From assembly GCF_002001015.1 (NCBI RefSeq), contig NZ_MUNO01000045.1:124001-188000 (forward strand): a stretch of DNA of 64,000 nucleotides, given 5' to 3'. Of the stretch, positions 54,276-63,165 are shown piece after piece. The notes beneath the pieces were generated by a model. The model searched no databases. It saw only the letters and a program-made list of their open reading frames with translations, and was not told the origin of the DNA. Both the position numbers and the translations under genes were made by a program. The DNA comes from Polaromonas sp. A23 (lineage in GTDB: Bacteria; Pseudomonadota; Gammaproteobacteria; Burkholderiales; Burkholderiaceae_C). The stretch's first letter is position 1, and each line of letters begins with the position of its first letter.

Positions 54276-56275
54276 AGCGCGATCCCGTCGTCAGGGTCCA
54301 GCGCGGCCAGACGCGCGGTGCGCATCAGCTGCCGGTTCACGTCCTGCGGCCGTAGCGGCGCGTCGTCTTCGTCATCGAGCACCAACAGGCCGTCGGCGTT
54401 TGGAAACGACGGTGCATCGGCGGTGACATCCAGCTCGGGCTTGAGCTGGTGTCCACCCTCGTCGGCAAGGCCGCTCGCATCTCCGGCTGATGAAGGCATC
54501 CGCGCTGCTAGCGGTGGCAGTCCGCTCCAGTCGTCAGGCCGTGCCGCAGGTCGGTCCGCGTAGACGCCCGCAGCCGGCGCGGGTGCAGGCAGGACGCGCG
54601 TGGTGAAGTTCCGGTCCTGGTAGTACCGCAGCTTCTTCGCCTTGATGGGCGGATGGCCCGAGACCATCACCACGGCATCGTCGGGCGGCAGTTGCATCAC
54701 TTCGCCCGGTGTCAGCAGCGGCCGGGCCGTTTCCTGGCGCGAGACCATCAGATGCCCGAGCCAAGGCGCGAGCCGGTGCCCCGCGTAGTTGCGCTGTGCG
54801 CGCAGCTCCGTCGCCGTTCCCAGCGCTTCGGAGATACGCTTGGCCGTGCGCTCGTCGTTCGTTGCGAACGCGATGCGCACGTGGCAGTTGTCGAGGATGG
54901 AATGGTTCTGGCCGTAGGCCTTGTCGATCTGGTTGAGGGACTGTGCGATCAGGTAGGCCCGCAGCCCGTAGCCGGCCATGAACGCCAAGGCGCTCTCGAA
55001 GAAGTCCAGCCGGCCGAGCGCCGGGAACTCGTCGAGCATCAGCAGCAGCTTGTGCTTGCGCGCGATTCCGTCCGAACCATCGAGAGATTCGGTCAGCCGC
55101 CGGCCGACCTGGTTAAGGATCAGGCGGATCAGCGGCTTGGTACGGCTGATGTCCGATGGCGGCACGACCAGGTAGAGCGACACGGGGTGCGCGGCCGAGA
55201 TCAGGTCCGCGATCCGCCAGTCACAGCGCGAGGTGACTTCGGCCACCGTGGGGTCACGATACAGGCCCAGGAAGCTCATTGCGGTGGACAGCACACCCGA
55301 GCGCTCGTTGTCGCTTTTGTTGAGCACTTCGCGTGCAGCCGAAGCGACGACGGGATGGACCCCTTCGCCAAGATGCCCGGTAGTCATCATCCGGTGCAGC
55401 GTTACCTCAAACGGGCACGCCGGATCGGACAGAAAGTTGGCTACGCCGCGCAACGTCTTGTCTACGCCGGCATACAGCACGTGCAGGATGGCACCCACCA
55501 GCAGGGCATGGCTGGTCTTCTCCCAGTGGTTGCGCCGCTCAAGCGCACCTTCGGGATCGACCAGGATGTCGGCGATGTTCTGCACGTCGCGCACCTCGTG
55601 CATGCCGCGCCGCACTTCGAGCAGTGGGTTGTATGCGGCCGACTTCATGTCGGTCGGGTTGAACAGCAGGCAATGAGAGAAGCGCGAGCGCCAGCCTGCG
55701 GTGAGGTTCCAGTTCTCGCCCTTAATGTCGTGAATGACAACCGATCCCGACCAGGACAGCAGCGTCGGTATCACCAGGCCCACGCCCTTGCCGGAGCGCG
55801 TCGGGGCAAATGCCATCACGTGCTCCGGACCTTCGTGGCGCAGGTAGTCGGCGTTCTTGTGCGCTGTCCTTCCAAGGAACACGCCTGCCGGTCGCGTCAG
55901 TCCAGCTTCAGCGATCTCCTCTCGCTCGGCCCATCGAGCGGAACCGTAGGTCGTGACCTGCTTGGCCAACCGTGAACGCCAGACGGCCATGCCGATGGCC
56001 GCACCGGTGGCCAGCATTCCACTCGACGCGGCAATGATCCCACCGCGCTCGAATATTTTTGGTGCGTACGCATCGAAGAAGTACCACCACTCGAAGAGCT
56101 TCCACGGCTCGTAGACCGGCATGCCAGAGATGGCGAACCAAGGTTGCCCGAGCCGGGCTTGATGGCCAAGCGCATGCGCCGTCCACTGCGTACCCGCCCA
56201 GACGCCGCCGAGGGTCACACCCAGCACTACAACAATTTGTCCAAACAAAATCCCTGTCGCACCCCGGGTCGGCAT
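54272..56275 (-). CDS. traG: TraG, type IV coupling protein (VirD4-like)
   Basis: This 667-residue inner-membrane ATPase links the relaxosome to the channel. It has two N-terminal TM helices, Walker A APTRSGKGVGLVIP and Walker B LLLMLDEFPALG. The C-terminal tail is acidic (LDDEDDAPLRPQD). The start at 56275 gives the usual N-terminus (MPTRGATGILFG) after AAGGAG. Confidence 0.94.
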   Translation of the reverse strand: MPTRGATGILFGQIVVVLGVTLGGVWAGTQWTAHALGHQARLGQPWFAISGMPVYEPWKLFEWWYFFDAYAPKIFERGGIIAASSGMLATGAAIGMAVWRSRLAKQVTTYGSARWAEREEIAEAGLTRPAGVFLGRTAHKNADYLRHEGPEHVMAFAPTRSGKGVGLVIPTLLSWSGSVVIHDIKGENWNLTAGWRSRFSHCLLFNPTDMKSAAYNPLLEVRRGMHEVRDVQNIADILVDPEGALERRNHWEKTSHALLVGAILHVLYAGVDKTLRGVANFLSDPACPFEVTLHRMMTTGHLGEGVHPVVASAAREVLNKSDNERSGVLSTAMSFLGLYRDPTVAEVTSRCDWRIADLISAAHPVSLYLVVPPSDISRTKPLIRLILNQVGRRLTESLDGSDGIARKHKLLLMLDEFPALGRLDFFESALAFMAGYGLRAYLIAQSLNQIDKAYGQNHSILDNCHVRIAFATNDERTAKRISEALGTATELRAQRNYAGHRLAPWLGHLMVSRQETARPLLTPGEVMQLPPDDAVVMVSGHPPIKAKKLRYYQDRNFTTRVLPAPAPAAGVYADRPAARPDDWSGLPPLAARMPSSAGDASGLADEGGHQLKPELDVTADAPSFPNADGLLVLDDEDDAPLRPQDVNRQLMRTARLAALDPDDGIAL

Positions 56276-56550
56276 ACACCACTTCTCCTTCGCGTCTTGA
56301 TTCCAGTGCGCGCGTGCCGCAACGGCACCGCATGCCCGAGTCTGGAACCGAGTCGCCCCAACGCCCACCCACCTGGGCGTGATGGAGCGTGGTGAGGAGT
56401 ACGTCGGCGGAAATCGTGGCTTCGGACCAGATGGATGCAGGCTTCATGCGCGCAGACTCATCGGCGGGCCATCAGCATCGCGAGCTGTGCGCGGTGTGTC
56501 CAAGGCCGATCACGCCGCGCCACGAGTTGCGGGCGCGACACGCGTAACGA
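56276..56550. other. Intergenic region between tra lysR and traG
   Basis: This 275-bp GC-rich stretch has no convincing gene. A small perfect inverted repeat, gtgccg-caa-cggcac, lies at 56314-56328, just before traG on the minus strand. It could be an operator or an mRNA hairpin; nothing else is seen. Confidence 0.5.
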
Positions 56551-57438
56551 TTACTTCAAATCTTTTGCATGCGCAACGAAACGTTGCAAAGCCGGGCGCA
56601 AGCCGAAGCGCTGGTGCTTGTGCAAAACAAAGGTGGTGATGCGTTCGTCCTCATGCAGCGGCACAGCCACCACGTCATTGCGGCGCAGGGCCTTGACGTG
56701 GCCGGCATCCGCGAGGCCCACTCCCATGTGCGCAGCAATGCGCGTGACGTAGCCGGCGAGCGTACAGGCTTCACCAGACAACGTCGGCGTCGATGTGTAT
56801 CGGTGGACGATGACCTGCATCTGTCTCAAAAGGCCAGGCTGTCGCTCCGCATGGCATGACAGCAACGGGAAGGCCAGCACGTCGGCAATGGGTAGCGCGG
56901 ACTGCCCTGCGAGCTCGTGCCCAATAGGCAGCAGCGCCATCACCGGGTAGCTCCATGCAGGTTGCTGCGCAATGGCCTCATCATCAGGCAGGCCAAACGA
57001 GAAGCCCGCGTCGAGCTCCTCACGCTGCAGTGCATCCGCTAACTCCGAAGCGCGCATCTCAGTAAGTTCCAGCGGGATCTCCGGAGCGACCTCGCGCCAA
57101 CGGACCATGCACTCAGATAGTTTGGGCTGGGCGATTCCGTCGGCAACGCCAATGCGCAGCGGCGCTCGAAAGCGCGCGTCGGTTTCACGCACGGCACGAT
57201 AAGTGCGTTCGATGCGGATGAAGATCTTGCGTGCGTCCTGAAGCAGGCGCAGGCCGGCCGGCGTCAGGTGCAGCTTGCGGGGAGCGCGCACGAACAGCTG
57301 CACGCCCAATTGGTCTTCCAGATCGCGAACGGTGCGCGACAGCGGCGTTTGGTCAATGTGCACCCGCTCAGCGGCACGGCGGAAGTTGAGGTCCTCGGCA
57401 ACGGCAATGAAATAGCGCAGGTGTCGCAGTTCAATCAT
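56551..57438 (-). CDS. LysR-family regulator of the transfer region
   Basis: The 295-residue protein has a LysR HTH at the start (MIELRHLRYFIAVAED, then a typical RRAAERVHIDQTPLSRT) and a substrate-binding domain. LysR genes occupy this place between the relaxase and traG in related ICEs. The ATG overlaps the stop of a 34-residue leader ORF, so its translation may depend on the leader. The effector is unknown. Confidence 0.9.
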   Translation of the reverse strand: MIELRHLRYFIAVAEDLNFRRAAERVHIDQTPLSRTVRDLEDQLGVQLFVRAPRKLHLTPAGLRLLQDARKIFIRIERTYRAVRETDARFRAPLRIGVADGIAQPKLSECMVRWREVAPEIPLELTEMRASELADALQREELDAGFSFGLPDDEAIAQQPAWSYPVMALLPIGHELAGQSALPIADVLAFPLLSCHAERQPGLLRQMQVIVHRYTSTPTLSGEACTLAGYVTRIAAHMGVGLADAGHVKALRRNDVVAVPLHEDERITTFVLHKHQRFGLRPALQRFVAHAKDLK

Positions 57439-57539
57439 TGTCGCCTCGCCGCGTAACTGTTGGGCAGTGCGCGTCGGGGCAGGAGGCAAGGGCAATAAGA
57501 GAAGACAGGGTGCGTGACAGCGGACTCGAGACGGATCAT
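57435..57539 (-). CDS. 34-residue leader ORF coupled to tra lysR
   Basis: The ORF starts at ATG 57539 with AAGGAG eight bases upstream, far better than the lysR start itself, which has none. It ends TGA inside the lysR ATG (ATGA overlap). The peptide (MIRLESAVTHPVF...) has a Cys-Pro-Cys motif and several Arg and Pro residues. It may be a coupling or attenuator peptide. No family was recognised. Confidence 0.5.
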   Translation of the reverse strand: MIRLESAVTHPVFSYCPCLLPRRALPNSYAARRQ

Positions 57540-57732
57540 TTTTTTCACTCCTTGATGATTTTTATTAGCTGCTCAATCGGGTCATCCGCCGGTCACAGGT
57601 ACCGCGTGAGCGGTCCACGGCGGCTGATCCAGCTTTGCGCAGAACCGATAGTTTAGTTCACATTATTAGGGCGCTGACGCCGTGAGCACCGAATCTGTGG
57701 GCAGCTAGCTAGGAAAACCGGGACCGCTGCCG
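57540..57732. promoter_or_regulatory. AT-rich promoter region of the leader-lysR unit
   Basis: This stretch is much richer in A/T than the flanking ICE genes. On the minus strand it holds TAATAATG and ACTATC, possible -10 elements, and a T-N11-A-like area for LysR autoregulation. It lies between the relaxase stop and the leader ORF; no precise promoter is assigned. Confidence 0.4.
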
Positions 57733-59682
57733 TCAGATGCCCATGCCTCGTTGGCGCCCAAGCTGCCACGTGACCGCTTGGCCGCGGATGGCGCCCGAAA
57801 TCTGCTGCCCGAGACGTTGCTCAATAACGGGCCGCCATGGCACGAGGCTAAAGCCCATGCCGTCATCCAGCATGGCGAAGCGACCGCTGACGAGTTGGAT
57901 GCTCCGGCGGTAGACGCCGCTGGTGTACTGGCCTTCCTGCACCGGGCGGTAGGTCTGCCCGGTCTGATCCTGGATGGCCTTGCCGGCTGTAGTCAGTTCC
58001 ATGTCGCGCAGGGTTGTCAGCAGATTGCGTGCGAGCACAACGCGCTGGCGGCGCTGCTCGGCCAAACCTCTTTCGACCAGGAAATCGACACGGTCGCGCA
58101 TTGCGTCGCGCACTTGCGCCCCAAAGCCTTGGCCGGCCAAGGCCGAACCGTCGCCCACCAACTGCTTGTCCAGCCAAGTGGCGCCGATGGCGCGCACCTG
58201 CTGATCGATGGACAGATGCGATCGCAACTCGATCGCGAATCCGGGGGCCTTCTGGACATCATGCTGCCTGGCCTTCTGCAGCAGGTCCAGCGGCACCTTC
58301 CAGACGCCATCGGTGATGCGCTCCACGATGCCGGCGCGGCGCAGCGCTTCGAGTCGGCGCACGTTCACATCGGCAGTGGATTGCGGGTCGCGGTCGTTAT
58401 CCTGCTTCAGTTGCGACACGTGATCGGCGGTCTTGTAGAAGCCGTCTCGCGCGACGTTTGCGATGTGGCGGTCCACCGGCTTCTGCTGGCCCGGTGGCCT
58501 CGCCTCCACGATGCCGTGCATGGGCAGTTCTGCGAGGTCGGTACCGGCTGGCAGCTTCAGATAGTGAGCCCGTCCGTCGATGCCATCGACCACCAGGTAG
58601 CCGCGGTCGTGCAGTTCGTCGGCCAGCCCCTTGCCTGCGATCCGGCCGATGACGGGGGCAGTCTGCCGCTCATCGACCACGCATTCCCGCCGCAGACCCT
58701 TGAGCGCACGGCGCACGGTTTCAAGCGCGTCTTCGCGCTGGCCCATGTTGTCCAGTGTGGCCGCCATCCCGGGCTGGAGCTTCCAGCGGTTCGCATCCAT
58801 CCTCTCGGCCAGGCCCATGCCTTCGAGGTGCTGCAGCCGTGCCCGCAGCGCGTTCTGACGCTGGCGGTCTTGCGAGTTGCCCGTCAGGTCGATGCCATCG
58901 GCACCAGCTTGCCGAACCAGCGCACGGTCCAGGCTGGTAAGCCGCTGCTGGTCGACCTCCCGCAGCAGGCTCTGAGAGATTTCCGCCTCGGTGCGCGGCC
59001 CCAGCCATTCGGTGGCGATTTCACTGGCGCGTAAGCGCATGCCGTGGGCCATGTAGTCTGGGGCGATCACAAGATCTTCCCTGCCACTAGCGGGCCCGCC
59101 CGTATGGCCGTTCAGCACGATGTGCGTGTGCGGATTGTCTGTGTCCCAATGGTCCACGGCCACCCAGTCCAGTCGCGTCTCCAGGTCGATCTCCATGCGG
59201 CGCATCAGTTGGCGGGTGAAACCCTTCAGATCTTCCAGCTCCAGGCCGTCCTCGGCCGAGACGATGAAGCGGAACTGGTGGCGGTCATTCAAACCGCGTT
59301 CCTGAAAGGCCTTGAGATCGGCCGCGTCGGTGTCGGCGCCGTAAGCCTGGCCCTTCTGCCCATCGCGCGTGACGCCGTCGCGCTCGATGTAACGCAGGTG
59401 CACGGCAACCGAGTTTGGGCTGGCGCGCCGTAGCACGACGAAGCGGGACTTGATGACCACACGCCGCGCGTTCGGCCCCAGGCGCTGGCCGGCCATGGAG
59501 GCCGCGACGCGGCCTCGGCCGAACGTATTGGCGGGTCTGCCAAGGGCCTTGCGTGAGGGATTTGCGCCGGTCTTCGACACCTGCTTGAGAACCTGCGAAA
59601 CGAAGCGCTGCGAGCGCGGCCCGCCACGCGACTTCGGCGCCGCGGGTTTGACGCGAAAGCGGTCCTCGTCATTGCCAGCCAC
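57733..59682 (-). CDS. DUF3363-family relaxase (RlxS-like)
   Basis: This 649-residue relaxase/virD2-like protein nicks oriT. The three-His region is seen as DNPHTHIVLNG in the N-terminal third, with HQFRFIVSAEDG upstream, and the C-terminal half is the DUF3363 domain. The start is GTG 59682 with GGAG five bases before it; the frame is open upstream but runs into the hairpin-rich non-coding region. It follows traF and precedes lysR in the usual order. Confidence 0.9.
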   Translation of the reverse strand: MAGNDEDRFRVKPAAPKSRGGPRSQRFVSQVLKQVSKTGANPSRKALGRPANTFGRGRVAASMAGQRLGPNARRVVIKSRFVVLRRASPNSVAVHLRYIERDGVTRDGQKGQAYGADTDAADLKAFQERGLNDRHQFRFIVSAEDGLELEDLKGFTRQLMRRMEIDLETRLDWVAVDHWDTDNPHTHIVLNGHTGGPASGREDLVIAPDYMAHGMRLRASEIATEWLGPRTEAEISQSLLREVDQQRLTSLDRALVRQAGADGIDLTGNSQDRQRQNALRARLQHLEGMGLAERMDANRWKLQPGMAATLDNMGQREDALETVRRALKGLRRECVVDERQTAPVIGRIAGKGLADELHDRGYLVVDGIDGRAHYLKLPAGTDLAELPMHGIVEARPPGQQKPVDRHIANVARDGFYKTADHVSQLKQDNDRDPQSTADVNVRRLEALRRAGIVERITDGVWKVPLDLLQKARQHDVQKAPGFAIELRSHLSIDQQVRAIGATWLDKQLVGDGSALAGQGFGAQVRDAMRDRVDFLVERGLAEQRRQRVVLARNLLTTLRDMELTTAGKAIQDQTGQTYRPVQEGQYTSGVYRRSIQLVSGRFAMLDDGMGFSLVPWRPVIEQRLGQQISGAIRGQAVTWQLGRQRGMGI

Positions 59683-59904
59683 GAAGACTCCAGCGCACAG
59701 TGGCGCAGCGCATCGAAAGCGGCACGTGGCAGACGCCGCTGCTATGCGGATTCCAGCCTCTGCGCGGCACGCGCAAGACCCCTTGCGGTGCCGCCGCAAA
59801 CCCACGTGCAGACTGGCTTGGAGGGGCGCGACGTGCCACCCCCTTTATCTGGCCCTCCGTCTCCGCCTTCTGCTCCCGCTCCCGGCTCCGACTTGCCGCC
59901 AGCC

Positions 59905-59995
59905 GCACACAGGGTGTGCAACGCTGCCCGAGAGGCAGCGACGGTGCAGCGCGCGCTGCACGCTGGCGGCGGGCTCCCTGCACGACGGAGTGCAG
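59905..59995. other. Hairpin cluster, candidate oriT
   Basis: In about 90 bp there are four perfect inverted repeats: gcacac/gtgtgc (59905-59919), cgctgcc/ggcagcg (59922-59940), the 18-bp palindrome gtgcagcgcgcgctgcac (59944-59961) and ctgcac/gtgcag (59978-59995). They lie in the 372-bp non-coding gap between traF and the relaxase, where related elements place oriT. The remainder of the gap (59683-59904 and 59996-60054) shows no gene. Confidence 0.5.
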
Positions 59996-60054
59996 CGCGG
60001 GCGCGTGCCCCGCTGCAGTTCGGCAGCATGGGCGGTCGCGCGACGGAGCAAGGT

Positions 60055-60588
60055 TCATGGCTCGCTCCATGTCCACAGTGGCCGCGCGATGCCGAGCACG
60101 GCAGACGCGGCGATAGGGCCAAAGTAACGGCTGTCGAAGGACGCGGGATTCGTGTCGCTGAGCAGGAATAGCTCACCTGCGGCAAGGGGTCGGCATTGCG
60201 GCCAGGCTTGTAGCGGCCGGCGCGCGCCATCGTGCGTCCGCGCGGTCGCCACTACGGCGCCGTCGATGTGCACAGTCTGTCCGCGAACGCACACCGATTG
60301 CCGCGCGACAGCGCCGACACGTTTGAGGATCGGCACGCCGTTCGGAAGGTAGCCGCGCTGTCCCGCGAACGAGGCCACGTCGACGGGAAGCCGGGCCAGC
60401 ACGATGCTGCCGACGTGCAGCGAGGCGGCGTTGTCGATGCTGCTGACCCCGTACCAGCCGCGCGGCACGCTGTCCGTCGGGTTGTAGACCACGAACATGC
60501 GTTCATGCGCCGACATCGGCATGACGGCCGGCGCGCACAGCGCAGCCAGGCCGATCCCCATGCAGGTGAAGAGCACGCGCCGCCTCAT
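60055..60588 (-). CDS. traF: TraF, S26-type conjugal peptidase
   Basis: The 177-residue signal-peptidase-like Ser/Lys protease has an N-terminal membrane helix, the catalytic Ser region TDSVPRGWYGV, the Lys region VPILKRVGA and the terminal box SDTNPASFDSRYFGP. In IncP systems TraF cyclises the TrbC pilin. The start overlaps the DUF2840 stop. Confidence 0.92.
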   Translation of the reverse strand: MRRRVLFTCMGIGLAALCAPAVMPMSAHERMFVVYNPTDSVPRGWYGVSSIDNAASLHVGSIVLARLPVDVASFAGQRGYLPNGVPILKRVGAVARQSVCVRGQTVHIDGAVVATARTHDGARRPLQAWPQCRPLAAGELFLLSDTNPASFDSRYFGPIAASAVLGIARPLWTWSEP

Positions 60589-61100
60589 CTCAACGCTCCC
60601 CGCGCAAGATGTGCCGCATGCCGCTCGGTGGTGTAGTCCGGCGGCGGCTGGCGTGCTGCCAGCCGGTTGCCGACCGTGCGCCAGTATGTGACGGCCACTA
60701 CGGCCGGATCGATGCCCAGCGCCTCGATGGCATCGATCACATCGAGCACCGCCTTGACATGCTGCTCGCCATCGGCGCGCAACAGGATGCGCGCGCCGGG
60801 CGCTACGCCCGCGATGCGTTGCGCGCCATCGAACGGCATCGGTGCCTCCAGCACCATGAGCTGCCAGAGCGCCGTGCCGTAGTCATTGCCGATCCACTTC
60901 ACGCGGCAACAGACTGCGTTGGGTTCGAATGTCGCCACGCGCCGCCAGCGGTCCACCACCGTCTCGCGCACCGGCCGTCCGAAGCGCAGCCAGAGGTTCA
61001 CCCGATGCTCGACGAAGGCGAGCGAGACCCGCATATGGACAGGCCGCGGCACCACGGCCTGGGGCCAGGCCTGCCCAGTGAAGGGAAGCAACTGCGTCAT
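60585..61100 (-). CDS. DUF2840-family protein
   Basis: The 171-residue protein carries the conserved segments VNLWLRFGRPVRETVVDRWR and FEPNAVCCRVKWIGNDYGT. It is regularly placed between parA genes and traF in this ICE family. Its function is unknown. It is coupled by ATGA at both ends. Confidence 0.85.
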   Translation of the reverse strand: MTQLLPFTGQAWPQAVVPRPVHMRVSLAFVEHRVNLWLRFGRPVRETVVDRWRRVATFEPNAVCCRVKWIGNDYGTALWQLMVLEAPMPFDGAQRIAGVAPGARILLRADGEQHVKAVLDVIDAIEALGIDPAVVAVTYWRTVGNRLAARQPPPDYTTERHAAHLARGALR

Positions 61101-61360
61101 GGTTGACCTCCGCCGTACTCGCGTTCCAACAACTCGCGCAGCATCTCGGCTGCGGTGATGCCGCGTTTGAACGCGATCACCTTGATGCGGCCCCGTAGCG
61201 CCGGCGTCACGTCGATGGTCAGGCGGGCGGTGTAGATCGACGCCGTGGCGGCAACTTCTGGTGCGTCGGCCTGCCGTACCCATGTTGAGGCCGGATCGGC
61301 GGCCGGCTTGCGACCGATTGGTGCCCGCTTCGGCGCTGCAGATGACGCTGAAACCGTCAT
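61097..61360 (-). CDS. Ribbon-helix-helix partner of ParA
   Basis: The 87-residue basic protein has a disordered N-terminus and a C-terminal RHH fold (ARLTIDVTPALRGRIKVIAF...ITAAEMLRELLEREYG). It follows parA with an ATGA overlap, the arrangement of small centromere-binding proteins such as ParG. It probably binds DNA in element partitioning or autoregulation. Confidence 0.75.
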   Translation of the reverse strand: MTVSASSAAPKRAPIGRKPAADPASTWVRQADAPEVAATASIYTARLTIDVTPALRGRIKVIAFKRGITAAEMLRELLEREYGGGQP

Positions 61361-62115
61361 CGCAAAATCTCCTGCACTGCTTGCGTCAGCGCCGCGATCT
61401 CGCGCGCGGCGGCACACTTAGGCGAGGCTTCGCATGCAAGCCGGCCTGCGGCCACGCTGTCGGCGAACACGATGCGCTGCGAGACTTCGGCGTGCAGCGC
61501 GGCGAACGGTTGATCGGCCAGCGCTGCGCGCGCTTCGCGGCCGATCACGGTGCCGACCACGCGCCGGTTGATCACGAAGGCCGCGCGAAGCTGCGGCCTG
61601 AATACGCGGGCCTCGGCAATGAGCGTCACCATCTCGTGGCTCGCCCACACGTCGTAGGCGCTGGGCTGCACGGGGATCAGCACCAGGTCGGCGGCCAGCA
61701 GCGCGGAGCGCGCAAGGGCCGCGACCCGCGGCGGGCCGTCGATCACGACGTAGTCCGCCTCCAAGGCGATCTGCGGCGCTTCCTGGTGCAGCGAGTCCCT
61801 AGCCAGCCCGAACACGCCGTAGAGCCGTCCCCGTCCGTTCTGAAGCCGACGTTGCGCCCAGTCGAGCGCAGAGCCCTGCGGATCGGCGTCGAGCAGCGTG
61901 ACGCGGCTTCCAGTCATCGCCAGCTCGCCGGCCAGGTGCGTGGCGAGCGTGGTCTTGCCGGCGCCGCCTTTCTGGTTGAGTAGCGCGATCACCTTGCCAG
62001 GCTGGTCTTGTCTTCCTGATAAGCGGTTTTCGGCTGTTTGGGCTCTTCGGAATGCCTCCGGCATGGCATTGCCCGCTTTTTGAGCAGCCTCTATTCGCGC
62101 GCGCGTGAATTCCAT
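61357..62115 (-). CDS. parA: ParA-family partition ATPase
   Basis: The 252-residue protein carries the deviant Walker A LNQKGGAGKTTLATH, the A' segment DADPQGSALDW and Walker B VVIDGPP. It keeps the excised or replicating element stable. ATG 62115 is chosen because AAAGGGA precedes it; this adds 40 residues before the usual family start, which would be GTG 61992 (VIALLNQKGG). Confidence 0.9.
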   Translation of the reverse strand: MEFTRARIEAAQKAGNAMPEAFRRAQTAENRLSGRQDQPGKVIALLNQKGGAGKTTLATHLAGELAMTGSRVTLLDADPQGSALDWAQRRLQNGRGRLYGVFGLARDSLHQEAPQIALEADYVVIDGPPRVAALARSALLAADLVLIPVQPSAYDVWASHEMVTLIAEARVFRPQLRAAFVINRRVVGTVIGREARAALADQPFAALHAEVSQRIVFADSVAAGRLACEASPKCAAAREIAALTQAVQEILR

Positions 62116-62135
62116 TTATGTATCCCTTTAGATGT

Positions 62136-63140
62136 TTAGGGAGGCCCGAAACCGTTGCTGGGTGCGGCTTTCCGGCCGATCGGTGCGGGCGATCCACCGA
62201 TACTTCTGCGGGCGATCCACCGAGGGTCGTGCGGGCGATCTACCGAGTTCATCCCCACGCCACCCACAGGTTCTTCAGCAGAGGCTGTGGATAAGTCACT
62301 CTGGGAGGTTTCGGCTTGGCCGGGCCGAAAGGCCAGCCATTCGATGCCGCCGCTGCGTTCCAGGGACAGCTGGTAGCCGGGCAACGCCTGCCGCAGCGCG
62401 AGCTGGCGCACCTGCAGCGCGAAATCGGATGGGCGCTGCAGGCTCCCGGACTTCAAATGCAGGTGGCGCATCTCGAAACGCCAGCCCGCGGGCTGCCGGC
62501 CGCCGTGCTTGCGCACCAGCCGGTACAGCCAGCGCTCGATGCCACCTGAAAGCCGGAAATACGTGGGATCGAGCGTGAGCACCAGTGCCTCGTCCATCAC
62601 GCCGGTGAAGAACCAATCGGCCAGGATCAACTCGATGCCGTCGGAGCGACCATCGGGCCGGATGTATTCCTTCCACTCGTTGATCCAGGAGAAGCGGTGC
62701 ACCCGCTTGCCGCCGTTCGGGCGCTCGCGCTGGCGCAGCGTCGTGGCGACGGTGGTGGACTGCAGCCGGTCCAGCGCTGCGCGCAGCGCCAGGTAGTCGC
62801 TGCGACCGGTACCCCGCTGCGCGAAGCGCAGGATCTCGTAGGGCGTGGCCACCATCAGACGCGAAGGCGCGATGCCTTTTTTCTTCGCCTGGATGATCTG
62901 GCTGGCAGCCCAGATCAGAACGTCGGCATCCCAGATCGTGGCGATGCCGTGCTCGGGCACACCCTCGACGGTGAGCGTGATGCCACCGGCCTCGAAGCGG
63001 ATCGGGACGATGCGCGGCGACTTCGCCAGGGAGAAGAAGGGGTAGGCCATCAGGTCCTGCGCATCGCGCAGCGCCATGTCGCCGTGCGGCAGCGCGCGGA
63101 ACAGCGTGAGCTGTTCGCGTTCACTGTGGCGCTTCGACAT
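62136..63140 (-). CDS. repA: RepA-like replication initiator
   Basis: This 334-residue replication initiator protein A family member contains conserved parts QLTLFRALPHGDMALRDAQD, YPFFSLAKSPR and LSGGIERWLYRLVRKHGG. It probably starts replication of the excised element. The last 40 residues are poorly conserved and are encoded by DNA that holds three iterons and a DnaA box. Confidence 0.9.
   Translation of the reverse strand: MSKRHSEREQLTLFRALPHGDMALRDAQDLMAYPFFSLAKSPRIVPIRFEAGGITLTVEGVPEHGIATIWDADVLIWAASQIIQAKKKGIAPSRLMVATPYEILRFAQRGTGRSDYLALRAALDRLQSTTVATTLRQRERPNGGKRVHRFSWINEWKEYIRPDGRSDGIELILADWFFTGVMDEALVLTLDPTYFRLSGGIERWLYRLVRKHGGRQPAGWRFEMRHLHLKSGSLQRPSDFALQVRQLALRQALPGYQLSLERSGGIEWLAFRPGQAETSQSDLSTASAEEPVGGVGMNSVDRPHDPRWIARRSIGGSPAPIGRKAAPSNGFGPP
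62185..62246. repeat. Three iterons within the repA 3' end (candidate oriV)
   Basis: Three copies of the 16-mer gcgggcgatcYaccga start at 62185, 62208 and 62231, an exact 23-bp period. Only one base differs among them. Because 23 is not a multiple of three, the copies are read in different frames of repA, so the repeats cannot be explained by the protein sequence. Confidence 0.75.
62286..62294 (-). promoter_or_regulatory. Consensus DnaA box
   Basis: The minus strand reads TTATCCACA, a perfect DnaA box, 39 bp from the iteron block. Together with the iterons it suggests a theta-type replication origin inside repA. Confidence 0.65.
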
Positions 63141-63165
63141 GCGGCGGTTTCCCCTCGTGCGGCAT

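Noticed and set aside
62136-62260. Iteron repeats as a protein tandem repeat in RepA
   Set aside because: The 23-bp period changes reading frame at each copy, so the encoded residues are not repeated.
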